64,000 nt of DNA, from positions 17,980,001-18,044,000 of the forward strand of contig OY727102.1 of NCBI GenBank assembly GCA_963402885.1. Direction: 5' to 3'. Below the pieces are notes generated by a model, which was not told where the DNA came from, ran no database searches, and saw nothing but the letters and a program-made list of their open reading frames with translations. The stretch is from Antedon bifida (Eukaryota; Echinodermata; Crinoidea; Comatulida; Antedonidae). Made by a program: the position numbers and the translations under genes. Every line of letters begins with the position of its first letter. Position 1 is the stretch's first letter. Shown one piece after another: positions 36,801 through 57,220 of this stretch.

Positions 36801-39800
36801 CACCTGCATGTACATATTTGCATGCGTGTCAAATATGGCGTGATCTTAAATTTTCACCAGAAAAAATGTACTAAAGTTGATCTTGATAGGGCTATTTGAT
36901 TGCCTGTGGACGTGTAGATCTGGTGTACATTTCTGTACATGCTGAGGAGTAACCGTCAGCAGAGGATATAAGATGACGTAACACAATGTCGAAAATATCT
37001 CGTCGATGATTTGATTAGTAATGCAATGCCCGGATGATGGAGGTCCGTCTTGCAAGTCGTGAGAGTCTCCGATCTGGCTTCACGCTGTAAATTCGATTGT
37101 TCTGGATTAGGTCTACAATATTTAGTAGGCCCTAATTAGTCAATGCGGTCATTATAAACAATAACAGAGCTATCATAGAAATAAAGCGAAAAATGAAGCA
37201 AAATACATTTCTGTTGATTTTCATCTATTTTTACTCATTTTACTTCCATGAAATTCTTTGGAAGTAGACTTAATGCATGCATTGAGTATACACAATAACT
37301 TATTGTTGTTTTTGGTTTCGAGACGGCACGCAACCTATAGATATAGAGCGGAACTCAGAGTAAAGGCTTATTAATAACAATAATACTATCGAGGCAATGA
37401 TATCGATAAAACATAAAACGTTCTATTTCTCCTGAATAAGTATATAATAAATTACATAAATATGGCATTTATGTTTGAAATTAAATGAAGCAAAGCCGTT
37501 TTACAATTCACGTTACTGTGTGAATACGATCAGAAATAACACGCCATTGAAACTTACCTGGTGCAATTACGGTACTTAAGCTTGGTTCCCACTAGCAACG
37601 CAACCTACAACGTAAGAAATAGCTCTTCTAATAATTGTGTTTTCCCCCGTCTGCGTGAAATCAAACCTGCAGCTGTATGTTGCGTCGCGTCGGTTTCCAA
37701 ACAGCACTTTGCGTCAATACGTCGTTGCGTTGCGTTACGTATCTTAATGGTTACCTCCCCTCCAGAAATACGTGAACTTATAAATACGCGCGCACATACC
37801 ACCAACCCTTCCGATTGGCGCGGATTGTATATACAATATTATTATCGCCGGAGAGTGGTGTATTCAGTCTATTATTACTTCCCCTCCACTATTATGTTTT
37901 GCTCATCGCATTATACGCAGCTTATTCATGTTGCAGATTTATATAAAGCATGGTTCCCACTAGCGACGCAACGTAACGCAATCTACGCAACGTAAGCATA
38001 TTCCTTTCTGATATTGTGTTTGCCCCCGCCTGCTTGAAATCAAACCTGCGATGTTTGCAGCACTATTGCGTCGTCGGTTCCCACTTGTGATTACGCAATA
38101 CATCACTTTGCGTCGATACTTCGCTGCGCTGCGTTCTAGTGGGAACCACGCTTTAGTAAAAAGATAAATTTTAAAAAAAATAAATAAAAAAGATATGACA
38201 TTATCGCCAAAAGAATCAGTTACGAATCAAGTTATAATCGTAAAAGGTGCTGATAATGTAATAACGTTTCTTTTGTATTTGCCGAAATTTTAGGAGGATC
38301 CGCTTATGACCAATCGTAGAATGCTTGACAGGTCAACGTTGTTTTTATTAAAGTGTTGAACTTGTTTTTTTGACACTTCAAAAAATTAATCTGATAATAA
38401 ATGTACAATTTACTGAAATAACAATCACACCTCACGTAAGCCATTGTCAAAGTCCATGGATAGGGCGCGTGATTGTAATAGTCTGTTCACACTGACGTTT
38501 TAGGATGATTTATTTGGTGTCACGTTCTGATTTAAATGTTTGTGCAAAATATAAACGATGGTTGTTGTTGTTGTTATTGTTGACAGCAAAGGCCTTTATA
38601 ATACTGCACTAAATCTTTTCTCAGAATATAATCATTACAGTTTCGTGTTTTCGTTATGTGTCCCAAAAAAAGTATTAAAACCATTCTGTCATTTATACTA
38701 TCAAGGCCATAGAGAGAGGTTAAAAAAAAGAAAACGAGGCAAAGATGGGGAATTGGGATGGGTAGTGAAAATGGAAAAATGTCAGACGATGCCTTGTCTG
38801 CCTCATTGTTATTACATTTATTCTTTATTGTCTAAGTTTGCTAGAATTCAATATAAAGCTAAATAAAAAAAGTAAAAGTAGGAATATTTAAAATTATCAG
38901 ATGATCTTCCTACAACTTCTTTCTACAATGTACACGTATACTTCACGTTAACTTTATTCGTCATAATTCAACATACGATATATTTTCTTATTCGGCAAGT
39001 AAAGATATTAAAATGATAAAAACTGAAAAACACATTGAAAATAGTTTCAAAACTATACAATAATATAGCCTATATTAGACTTGCCCCAAGTCTGTATTTA
39101 TTGTCTTTTAGGCTAATTTAGTTTTTTTATTTCGATTATTGTCTGAAAATACAAGCTCAAGTAATATACGTATGAAACGCCATATGTGCCAAAATATAGT
39201 ATTGCACCAATTATTTATTAGTTATATTTACATGCTATATTTACATGTTATATTTTTTAGGATGGGTCGGCTCTGTTTCAACGGCAACGATATGCTCCAT
39301 GTCACCACTGTCTTGTTTCTTGTACGAGTTGACCAGCCATCGTAAAGTTGCCATAATTGGAGTCGTACTTAGCGCAGCCGGAATCTTGTTAACGACATTC
39401 GCTACAGATCTGGTCACGGTATTTCTAACGTTTAGCATCGTGTACGGAATCGGCGGAAACTTTGTATATAACCCGTTAATGAATTTATTAAGCTGTTATT
39501 TTCCAAACGATAATTGTTCCCGAGCTACTTCACTGGCTGTATCCGGAACTGCAGTGGGTAAGTAGGCCTATTTATTAAAGCGAGGACGTAGACGCCACGC
39601 AAGCGAGTTGACAAATCACACGCGACTTTTCGAATAATCCAACGCTTGTGATTGGTCAAATCACTTTGCGCTGCGTTACGTCCTTGTGGTGGGAACTGAG
39701 GTTAAACGCTGTAAACGATAACACAAAATATTAATGCTTATATGAAACATTTTAAAACAACAAACATTTATTGTTAGATAAGAGATGAACATTGGATGTT

Positions 39801-42800
39801 CGGATATAAGCTGAAGTAAGCTTGGTTACGCAACAAGGTATTGCAAAGCAAGTGAGTTGATCAATCACAAGCGACAGTCATCTATCGAATGGTGATTGGT
39901 CAAATATTACTGTTGGTTGCGCCTACGCGTCCAATACGACCTGCATTTAGTAGTGACAATTCTTCTATAAATGAAAAGAAAAGAAGTCTGAGCATCTGAA
40001 CACCATTGGGGATGAAATGTTATAGGCCCTACTGGTTATTTTTCTTTTAAATGAAACAAAGTTAAGTTACACGGATCCAATAATATTTTGAACACTTTTC
40101 AACTGGCCCGATCTGTTTGTGGATGGTTAATTTTCATTGTAATAACCTTGGGTATACAATATATTGATCAAATTTGATTTGATTTAGAATAAAGTGGCCA
40201 TGCAAGCGTTTGTTTCTTCCATTGTCCTTCATTCACAATGGTCATTTGAAAGGTCATCTCATCATTGTTAAGTTAATCCATGTCCGAATTCTGAAATTGT
40301 TTATTAAATACGTTTTTAAAATGGATATTACGAGGTATTGGTAGAATAGCGATGATATTATGATATACATACATGTACACTCATGTCACACAACATTGTG
40401 TTACATGAAACAGGACGAATAGACCTAATTCCATTTTGCATATACAGTAGGCCTACTGGTGATAGTTTTGAGAGATAGTTTGTTCCAATCATTGCAGTAT
40501 AAAATAGACATATGAAATATACAACTGTTCCAATTGTGCCTGATAAATGTTTTAATTCTCACTTTTCTTTTACTTAATCTAACTTTCTAGGTATGTTAAC
40601 GCTCGGTCCAATCTTTAGTTTTTGTTTTACTTGGTATGGCTGGAGGTTGACACTTCGTATTTTTAGCATCATTATATTACTAGTTGGCGTTGTATGCTGT
40701 ATTCCCTTCGACGCACCGCCAATTAAAGACGCAGATAGTACTTACTCAATACATGACGACGAGAAACGAACTGAAAAATGCGTCGTCGTCGCAGAAGAAA
40801 AACCTAAGGATATATTTATGAAGTATCTGTTGATACTGAAGTTAGTTGAGCATTGGCTCTTTAATCTGGCAATAATATTTTCAACTTGTGCGGCGATGTT
40901 TAATCTTATATATTTGGTAAGTAAGCTATCCATTTGAATCTTTAAAACTTTTCAGAATTTTTTTTCTTTTACTTTTTCGTCTACCCACAATGATCCATAT
41001 TTTTATATAAAGTTGTTAAAATAACCTTTTTGTCGTTTTATATAGAATTATTTTATTAAATTTTATTTGATTACGATATATATTTTCATAAGCATGCACT
41101 TAAATGGTTGGTATTTGTCATTATTTTATTTATTATATATAATATAAACCGGGAACTTATCTTGAACTGTAATGATCTTGTCAGCCTCACGTGATTACAC
41201 ACGTCAACTCGAGTCACGTGATTACACACGTAAACTCGAGTGTTGAAACTTGAAATGTTCACATTAACAAATATATTTTAGTTTAGGATTAGGTTAGGGA
41301 CATTACACTTGACGACATTGATTTTCCGTCATAGGTAAGCGTTGCTGAAAGTATGGCGTTCCCACCAAAGATCGCCTCGCATATGGTTGCGATATCGGCT
41401 GGAGGTCAGCTGATTGGTCGATTCCTGTGCATAATAGGCGGTGACAAGCTTCCGTTTCCACGGGTCGTGGCAATGTGTCTGACGTGTCTGCTGGGAACTG
41501 GCATTACCGTCACCTTATTATTCGTAGATTCCTATGCTATGTTTATAGTCTATACCATCAGTAAGCATTTACTAACCATTTTAAATAAGTGACCAACACT
41601 TCGTTTTGCAGTTTCATAAGTTCCATTCAGACGACGAAATGTTCAGTGTTGCAAATTACTTACTGTACGGTATAGCATGAAGGAAAATCGTTTATCATTC
41701 AGAATTTTAAATAAAATATTTTCTGGATGGGGAAACATCAAGAAAGGACTCGGCAGGGGCGGATCCATCTCAAACGGTGTTGGATATACTTTGAGGAATC
41801 TGTCCCTCTGGTTTTGGGTTCTCCTTGCGCAGTTGCGATTTCAATATAGACCTATGTCCGTGTTATATTCTTACCTGTTAGTGTATTTTAATATTTCAAA
41901 AATAGATATAAATATAAATGTATTCTGTCACTGTTTTGGGGAGATGTGCAATAATAGCGCTAATAATACACCACTGGATTCGCCCCTTTGACAACAAACC
42001 ATAATACCTGACGCACTTTGTTTGCAGTCCGATCCGTGCTTCACATTATTCATCCGCCAAAATATAGGCCTACATTCCTTAAAATCATTTCTCCACGAAC
42101 AATAAAAAATCTACTGAAACTAGTTTTACTTAATGATGATGTATAACATATAACCTGCCAAGACATCGTGAGTGAGAATACTCAAAACAACAGGACTTCC
42201 TCTCAGAGGATAAAAAGAAGTTTTACCAATCGCGACCACTAATATGATTTATTATAGGCTTATCACTGTCATATCATTGTGATTATCAATTTCATTGCTA
42301 TCATGATAGTAATGTATTTTTGTGTGATAACTTTTGTATACAGTTAGAATTTTTTATGATCACTTAATGCATAATAAAATCGTTTTAACGTTTTGTTTAT
42401 TGGTGAGTTAAACAATATTTATTAAGATAGTCATGGGTATAAAGTAATGTGTTACGATGTTTTCTGAGATACAGGTGTCTCCCGATCCTCCAATATATTC
42501 ATTAGTGAGTGGACAAATTCCGTGCTCTCCATCTAAGAACGCGGCACACGTCGTGATCTCCTGTTAAAAGACGCGTGCAAGCAGCATGCAGACGATGCTG
42601 CCAGTTTTCTGATTTTAAGCTACGTTAGGTCGTGAACATGGGTGTAGTGTTTAAGAATACAAGACGTGGCTCATGTGGCCTTAGATATACGATATTGGAG
42701 AATCGGGTGAAACCAAAAGATATTGTCTAATACTGAATTGTTTTTATGGATTATTCCCTTTAGCTTGTTGATGAAACTTATATCTTACACTTACAAGTTA

Positions 42801-45702
42801 TTTTTATTAACACAATAAACTTTTGATCATTTTAGTCTCAAGTATACCGATGGGCATCCACTGGTCTCTGATCTACTCGGTGGCAGTAGAGATTTTTGGT
42901 ATTGCAAGAAACTCTGAAGCTGTTGGATATCTGACCGTGTCTATTGGTCTGGCTGCGTTAGGTGCTCCGATGGCATTTGGTAAGTTATGTGCCTTTCCCC
43001 TTTACCCCCACAAAACCCCGCGTGGCTTTGACGGTCATAATGATATTATAAGGTCACAGCCTAAAAAAATCCACTTGCCAGGCGAGTAGCTCAATAGAGA
43101 AATTTCGATTTGCGACAACTTATCTGGATGTCCAGCTCTCTAAAATCGATTTTAGCAATAACGACCATAAAAGGTTAAAATGCGCATGTCTGTGATAATA
43201 ATTCAAGGTTGTCACCTGGACCATTATACGTCTATGCCAGGACCTAGAATCGACGAAGTTGAATTCGATGACTTGACAAAAATTGCGAAATTAAACTCAT
43301 ACGAATAGGAAAATAGAAAAGTCCTGTCGTCACATCGAACTATATGAACAGTTTTGTCATTGATGTTTAATTTAATTGAACCAGTTACGGTAATTAAATT
43401 CGCTAGCTTTTTGACACAATTACTCGTGGAAAAATATAAGAAAATAGCCTACCCATCATGATCGAGACAAACTATACATTTTATGAGGTTTTTTTTATAG
43501 TGAAAAGAGTTGACCCGTTATATTTTGAATGGGTTCATTCTCCCCGTATCAAAAAATAAGATCTTTTTATTTAGTTAAATAAATATACGGTCAAGATAAA
43601 TACAAAATAATAATTTGAGTTGGAAATAAAACCGTAAATAAGGTCAAAACCAGAAGAAAACAATTTTTGTTTGTCCTGTTAGACCTCGTATTTGATAAAA
43701 AAAAAAATACAGATAAACGTAACTATATGTCGTTCAAAAATCGAATGTAAAATCTACTATTTTACTTATACGAGGCGTCAAGTGTAAAAACAATTAGTTT
43801 AATAATCCAGTAAATATTAAAATTGTTATTAAAAATCATTTAAAAAAACACGCCACTCTAGAACAAATATTTACCGTTAGGTTTGTAACCGTCTGAACGC
43901 AGCCTTGGTTGTTGTCGTGTAAAACGACCTTTATTCAACAAGTATTACATGTCATTGTCCTTTTCTGCGCGCCTCAATAACAATATTAATTAATTATCAA
44001 TAAATGACCATGCCAAACGGTAACCATTATCATTATAAATTAGTACGCGCCGCCTGATTTCGTTTTTGTATATTATTTCAGGATATTAACATAACGTGCG
44101 TAACCACCAGATTAGGAAGCGGTTCGTTTTGAGTGCAAATTCGTATTCCTGTTTTGAACACCGAGCATTGTCTTTCCATAGAAGTTAATTGTTCTTAGTC
44201 TGGTTTTATGTGGTTTTGAAACAGTATCTTGCGCAACAGACATATGAGTACCACTAAAAAGTAAATGCAATTATAATCGTCAGACACCATGGTTAGCTGG
44301 ACTTAATGGAATAGCGCAGTACACAAAATCCCCCCTCCCCCCTCCCCGGACAGAATGGACACGATCCCTATTATATTTAGCGTGCAGTGTTGTACACTAA
44401 AGCTTGGTTCCCACTTGCACGCGTAACACAAGTGAGTTGACCAATCAACAGCGTCGTGATTCAACGGTGCGCATACGCACGCTTCACAATGCATCCCACG
44501 TACGCTACATTGATTATCCTTTACCGTTAAGCATGATTCCCACTAGGACGCAACGTAACGCAACGCAGCGACGTTTTAACGCGAAGTGCTGTATTGCGTA
44601 ATCACAAGTGGGAACCGACGACGCAATAGTGCTGCAAATATCGCAGGTTTGATTTCACGCAGGCGGGGGAAAACACAATTATTGGAAGGGCATTTGCTTA
44701 TGTTGCGTTACGTTGCGTCGCAAGTGGGAACCAAGCTTTAGTGTAAGCCCGTGGTCTAACTCAGCGCTGTGCTAGTTATTCTATGAGAAGAATAAATCAT
44801 CATCAGTATATAGGCCTCGCTTATACCGTGCAGTTTTAATTCATTGCATCATAAGTTTTGATTTACAACATACTAATAAGTTATGTATTCGTTTATTACA
44901 AATCTGCAGGTCTATAATAAAACTGAATGAATTCGACCCAGTAATCATTGCCTAAGTCATTATAATTATTACGCCCCCTTTATCCATTTTTTTTAAAACT
45001 CTAGTTGCGTTGAATTTTCAAATCGTTAAAGTTTAAAATAAACAACGAAGACTTTGCGTCCAAGCTTGGTCCCCACTCTAGGACGTAATGCAAGGACGTA
45101 ATACAAAGTAAGTGATTTGACAAATCACAAGCGATTCCCATTATTCGAACTGTCACTTGTCATTGGTTAACTCGTTTGCGTCGTGCTTACGTCATTGTGT
45201 AACGCAAGGACGTAAACGCAACGCAAGCGTGTTAACCAATGACAGTTTGAATAATCCATCGCTTGTGATTTGTCAATTCGCTTACGCTGCGTTACGTCCT
45301 TGCGGTGCGTCTCTAGTGGGAACCAAGCATAAGAACCAAGCGTTATGGGAGAGATGAAGTCAGATCTGGATGGAGTAATTGTGTGTAACATTTTGGTCCA
45401 CTGTCTTGTCAGACGGTTATCGATATTAGGCCTAAAGCGCATTATAATTACGTATCTATCAAAAGCCCAGGATTACACTTGTTACTTTTGTCTTTATAGG
45501 TAAAGCCTTCGACGCAACCGGAAGCTACAATACATCAATAGTGGTGTGCGCCGCTTTTTGGTTCATGTCTTCTCTGTGTTATTTTGCTTTGTATGTCTAC
45601 GATTCCTGTTGCAATTCAACCAATAACGACAAATACATCGCCGTTTCCACTGGCATTGTTGCTGAAGACAAATTTATTCGAGAAAATGCAACTCCTGTTT
45701 AG
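33875..45702 (+). CDS. Monocarboxylate-transporter-like (SLC16/MFS) protein
   Basis: Six phase-consistent exons (33875-34010, 39261-39557, 40591-40916, 41335-41560, 42836-42979, 45500-45702) encode 443 residues. Twelve hydrophobic segments are visible: six, then a charged loop of about 45 residues (KDADSTYSIHDDEKRTEK), then six, which is the layout of the monocarboxylate transporter branch of the major facilitator superfamily. Family signatures are degenerate but recognisable: RGWTIAFCVF at segment 1, CYFPND then ATSLAVSGTAVG at segment 5, and DATGSYNTSIVV before segment 12. At segment 1, where MCT1 has its substrate lysine, a histidine appears (VIHTVSV). In segment 8 the MCT1 Asp/Arg pair aligns to Gln/Arg (GGQLIGR). 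This looks like an orphan MCT rather than a lactate/proton carrier. The substrate cannot be named. The first intron exceeds 5 kb and carries several family B elements. Confidence 0.85.
36036..36170. mobile_element. Foldback element, family B copy 2
   Basis: The arms 'tgcttggttcccactatgac' and 'gtctctagtgagaaccaagc' are inverted repeats. 'gagttgaccaatgacaagag' on one side and 'cttgtgattggtcaaatca' on the other continue the foldback. It lies in intron 1 of the transporter gene. Confidence 0.8.
37578..37755. mobile_element. Foldback element, family B copy 3
   Basis: The left arm is 'aagcttggttcccactagca', with 'cccccgtctgcgtgaaatc' inside as in copies 4 and 8. The right part, 'tacgtcgttgcgttgcgtta', is recognisable but the terminal arm is lost. 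The open frames of 144 and 66 codons on opposite strands are by-products of the repeat. Confidence 0.65.
37946..38153. mobile_element. Foldback element, family B copy 4
   Basis: Complete: left arm 'aagcatggttcccactagcg', right arm 'ctagtgggaaccacgctt'. An internal 'cggttcccacttgtgatta' word shows that a second copy of the arm lies inside, suggesting nested insertion. It lies in intron 1 of the transporter gene. Confidence 0.78.
39578..39703. mobile_element. Foldback element, family B copy 5
   Basis: It begins 21 bases after the end of transporter exon 2 (39557). The arms are degenerate ('aagcgaggacgtagacgcc' and 'gtccttgtggtgggaactga'), but the 'gcaagcgagttgacaaatca' / 'cttgtgattggtcaaatca' core pairs well. 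Confidence 0.7.
39818..39930. mobile_element. Foldback element, family B copy 6 (decayed)
   Basis: The left arm is 'aagcttggttacgcaacaag'. The core has 'gagttgatcaatcacaagcg' and 'gaatggtgattggtcaaata'. The right arm is lost. It lies only about 115 bases after copy 5. Confidence 0.55.
41187..41240 (+). repeat. Two tandem 27-bp units carrying CACGTG E-boxes
   Basis: 'tcacgtgattacacacgt' plus 'caactcgag' is repeated at 41214 with one substitution. Each unit has a CACGTG E-box and a CTCGAG palindrome. It sits about 95 bases before transporter exon 4. CACGTG is the core site for bHLH-ZIP factors of the MYC/USF/MITF classes; function here is untested. Confidence 0.7.
44330..44347 (-). other. G-quadruplex-capable run on the minus strand
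   Basis: The plus strand reads CCCCCCTCCCCCCTCCCC, so the minus strand has runs of 4, 6 and 6 G separated by single A residues. That is enough G for four tracts of three. It lies in intron 5 of the transporter gene, next to family B elements. Confidence 0.6.
44400..44738. mobile_element. Foldback elements, family B copies 7 and 8
   Basis: A partial copy (about 44400-44470, left arm 'aagcttggttcccacttgc') is followed by a complete copy at 44529-44738, bounded by 'aagcatgattcccactagga' and 'gcaagtgggaaccaagctt'. The complete copy has the same 'cgcaggcgggggaaaacac' interior as copies 3 and 4, in the other orientation. Confidence 0.75.
45062..45329. mobile_element. Foldback element, family B copy 9
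   Basis: Left arm 'aagcttggtccccactctag', right arm 'ctctagtgggaaccaagcat'. The inside contains two versions of the 'aaatcacaagcg' / 'cttgtgatttgtcaa' core, so this is a duplicated or nested copy. It ends 170 bases before the last transporter exon. Confidence 0.75.
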
Positions 45703-47892
45703 ACGTATAAACTATCTGTGGAACATCACTCAACACTCCAAACGAGGAGAATTTTTGACTTTTGAAGTCGAATGATAAGACTAATATATTAGTGGAGAAT
45801 TGAACTAAATACAAAGACATTTTAAAGCAAATTTGAGTAAATCATATGAAATATGACGTCACTCATTTATTTATATTTTTCCTAAAGCACGTCCTAGCCT
45901 TTTGCCGGGATGTAATTTTGTTTCCATTCACTATAGATTAACCCAATGCAACACACATAATAGGCCTATACTAGATTTGAACTCGTCACTGTTGGGTTGA
46001 ATTTGTTGTATGTGCGAACGTGCACGTCACGTAAAACATGAACGCAATCCTTGCAGTAATGTTCAGTGCTAAATTGTGTCAATTTGTATGTCATTATAGT
46101 GTAGCATAGGTTAAATTAACCACCGCCTATATTTTCTAACATGATGACGTCATCAAAATGAAACATGACGCGACACTCCTAGATAATTGTCTGAGCAAGA
46201 ACATTATTCAAATTGGAAAAAAATCGAGCACGCGAGATGGAAGCAGTCTTTGAAATGTGATGAACTACTATACGTCGAAAAAGATATAAAAAATAAACTG
46301 AAATAATGTTAAGTTTACACCTGATGTCCAGAAATTCGTCTAAATGACGTTTTTTATATTATTTGTGTTGAGCTTGTCCTTCATGATAAAGGAGTGTTTA
46401 CTTTCTAAAAGACAATAATGGCGTTTGATATTGACGACAGCTTTGTGTCTAGGATCGACCTAAGCACACATTGAATTATCTCGTTGATATTGACAGAATA
46501 AACCAATAAGAGGACAAAGGTAACGATAAAATTAAAATTTATATCGTACGCGCAATCATAAATCCATAATTATTATCCAAGTTTAAATGTGGCAACTCAA
46601 ATGTTATCGTAGGGAAGATAACGGTTTAGCCGTCGTCGTTTACACAACGGATAGGCCTATTTAGCCGTCGTCGTTTACACAACGGATAGGTCTATTTCTA
46701 CGTTTGATACAAATGATATGTTTAAAATTGCTATTTCTACTTTTTGTTTGTTTTTATTTCTAATCTATATAAAAAAAAAAAGTACAGAAAATCTAATAGA
46801 TTCAGGATGAAATTAATCCTTAAACAGAAGAAATTAAATAGTTTCCACTGTTCCTTGATTTGAAACAAAATGTGCTAATAGTACAATTGTGTTAATTCTG
46901 CTACAGCATATCTCGTTTTATACAATGCTGTAATTTATATATGCACTGGTGCAGTGTCTTGCCTATAGATAGGCCTAGCGAAATTGAAAGTACTATATAA
47001 AATAGGATCATATGATTTACGACCGGTAGTAGTCCTAGTCCAGTCGAAGATCAATTTACGTTGAATTTAGAATTAGTTAAATTGTATTTTTTTGTAAATA
47101 GTATGAACGTTCTTTATATGGCCATATTGGTTTGCCACACGAGGTGATAAATAAATAAATTTCCTCAACTTTTAGATACGTCTTTATTTATTATACTTGT
47201 TGTAGAACGCCACGAACAATATTTTTACCCGCGTCCAAATGCTGATGACAAACTTGACATGTATGGACTGGCCCTACAATGACGGAGCTGACTGTGACTT
47301 GATAATAGAGAAACATTTAAGATGACGATAATGTTTTGAATGTTTGTAATAATGATGACGAAATCAGGAATGTAAAAATTTCTATATTAAAAAAAAAGCG
47401 CCAATTTGAAAAAAAAGTAAGCTTAATTGAAAATTGTGTAGTGAGCCCTCTCTCACCATATTTGATTGGATGATACGGTTCAGTAGTTTTACACATGTTG
47501 GTGGTGTTGTCAAAAATATTTATGTCGATGTGGCAATTGACAAAATATTGTATTTGTTTTTAACGTTAAAACCTTTGTTGTGATTCAGTTAACATATGTA
47601 AATTGGCAGTCTGAAGGTATGTTATAGTAACCTTTATTTTGAAATATATTTATATACAAAAGAAAAGATCTAATCATTAAATTTAATTAAAAATGCTAGG
47701 CCTACTAGTAAGTGTAGTATGACTGGGAGGGACCAGAGCTAGAGTAGTAGGGCGAGTCAAGGCCTATCCTACTATAGGCCCAGGCCTAAACATACTTATT
47801 AGCTAGGCCTAGCGAAGTAGTAGCAGTAGCAGGCTAATAGCTATGGTCTAAGCATAGTTTATAGTACTAGGGTGCCAAATGCTTCTATCTAT
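45703..47892. other. Transporter 3' UTR and intergenic DNA
   Basis: No coding exon was found. AATAAA at 46292-46297 and near 47148 are candidate polyadenylation signals. A 35-bp direct tandem duplication lies at 46626-46695. The stretch 47690-47870 is rich in 'taggcctag' words and precedes a LINE relic. Confidence 0.45.
46626..46695 (+). repeat. 35-bp direct tandem duplication
   Basis: The unit starting 'ttagccgtcgtcgtttacac' at 46626 is repeated at 46661 with one difference near the end (cctat versus tctat). It is a recent local duplication without obvious function. Confidence 0.8.
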
Positions 47893-48172
47893 GACCTAAC
47901 CAAGACCAGACCGCTAGTGGAAAATATTGGATCCCGATCCTGGGCCACGCACTCCGAATGCCTGATGATGAACCATGCACAGAGTACGCTCTGTATGTTC
48001 CTCAACATGGGACAAGAAAACGAGGAAGGCAGAGAACCAACTTTCTGCTATACATCCAACAGCTTTTGGGGGATGAAGAAGGCATGATTACCTCTGATAA
48101 GCTGTCAGAGTTAGCCAAGGACCGTTGTGGCTGGAGAAAGCTTGTAGTCGCCTGCTCCGCAGCCGACTGATG
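47893..48172 (+). pseudogene. LINE endonuclease/reverse-transcriptase C-terminal relic
   Basis: The frame reads ILGHALRMPDDEPCTEYALY, then VPQHGTRKRGRQRTN, then LSELAKDRCGWRKLV and a stop. 'LGH-x-LRM', 'G-x-R-x-RGR' and 'A-x-DR-x-x-WR-x-LV' are the conserved C-terminal end of many non-LTR retrotransposon polymerases. The upstream frame closes at a TGA just before 47893, and no polymerase motifs are present, so this is a 5'-truncated dead copy. It ends 700 bases before UGDH, in the same orientation. Confidence 0.75.
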
Positions 48173-48870
48173 ATGATAGTACTGTAAAGTAGTAGAGGTT
48201 ATGACGCCAGTCTTTTCTGGTCACATCTAAAATTCAGATGTTCATGATTCATAACTTATGATTATAACATGAACAGTATGGGCAATAGTTTATAAATTAT
48301 ATTGTTTTTATAATTCTTTCTCCAGTATGAGAGCTAATGCATCTGCCTACCAGTATAGAATAATTAACATAATTAAAAAAATAATTAACATAATAATTTA
48401 TTCTCTCTTCATTTAGAACATATAGTAATTGCATAGTTACAAATGAAATGTGTGAAAGAATATCATTTGGTTGCGGAGTGGAGGGAATGGCTAGGACCCT
48501 GTAGGGTGTGGATGATTTTGACACTATCCCCCAAATTTCTATCCATCTGATTGGCTCCTGATGTAAAGAAATGGTTTCATTAATTATAGAACATCCAGGA
48601 AAACTTTTCAGTCACTCTTTTACTTTTTTTATACACAAGGAAGCAGTTAAAATAACAGATTTGACCCTAAAGGTGAATGGAAACAGGCACTTTCCATCAG
48701 TCAATACCCTTTGGAAGATGGAAGAAAAAAATCTTAACTTTGTTCCACAAAAGTATGCATGTAGAGAGGGCCGGCTGGATGCGTATTACAGTAGATAGAT
48801 GTGATGACGTCGCATGATAATTAAAATAATAATAATATAATTTTTATTATTTTGTTGAAGCTAACTGGAA
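48173..48870. other. Upstream region of UGDH
   Basis: No coding exon was recognised. The 75-codon frames on both strands have no family signature. The UGDH promoter and any untranslated first exon should lie here, but I see no clear TATA box or initiator that fixes the start. Confidence 0.4.
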
Positions 48871-56798
<7,928 letters not shown>

Positions 56799-57106
56799 TA
56801 CGTGACTGTAAATGGACACTTTTTATTGCTGTATTTAATATAAATTAAGTTTTTATATGTAGAAATATTTTTATATTACAGAATTTTAATACTTTTTTTA
56901 GATCTTTTTAAGAAAACCTATATATGTATTTCAAACCTATTTTATTTGGTGGTAGTGTGTATCATTTTTAAAAGGAAAATATTTGTATTATTAGAGATTG
57001 GTGGTTGTGTACTCATTGTGATGTGTTTTTAATTGTTGCACTTTTTAAATTAATGTAGTATTTGGATGAGTTTTAAGTAAATTATGTTTTTTGTATTTAT
57101 TATGTA

Positions 57107-57220
57107 AAGCTCTGTATACACTATCAAACTAGTTCTGACAAAAAAAGTGTGATGTGCCCAATGATACACTTAAATATGGTAGTGATATGACATCATTATG
57201 GCCATATATGGGCACAATAG
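57107..57220. mobile_element. Foldback element, family A copy 10 (right arm eroded)
   Basis: Left arm 'aagctctgtatacactatc'. The interior has one 21-bp unit, 'gatatgacatcattatg' and 'ccatatatgggcaca'. The right arm is not recognisable. Confidence 0.65.

Noticed and set aside
37561..37995. 144-codon plus frame and 66-codon minus frame
   Set aside because: They lie over family B foldback copies 3 and 4, are rich in simple GTTGCG words, and have no domain or splice partner.
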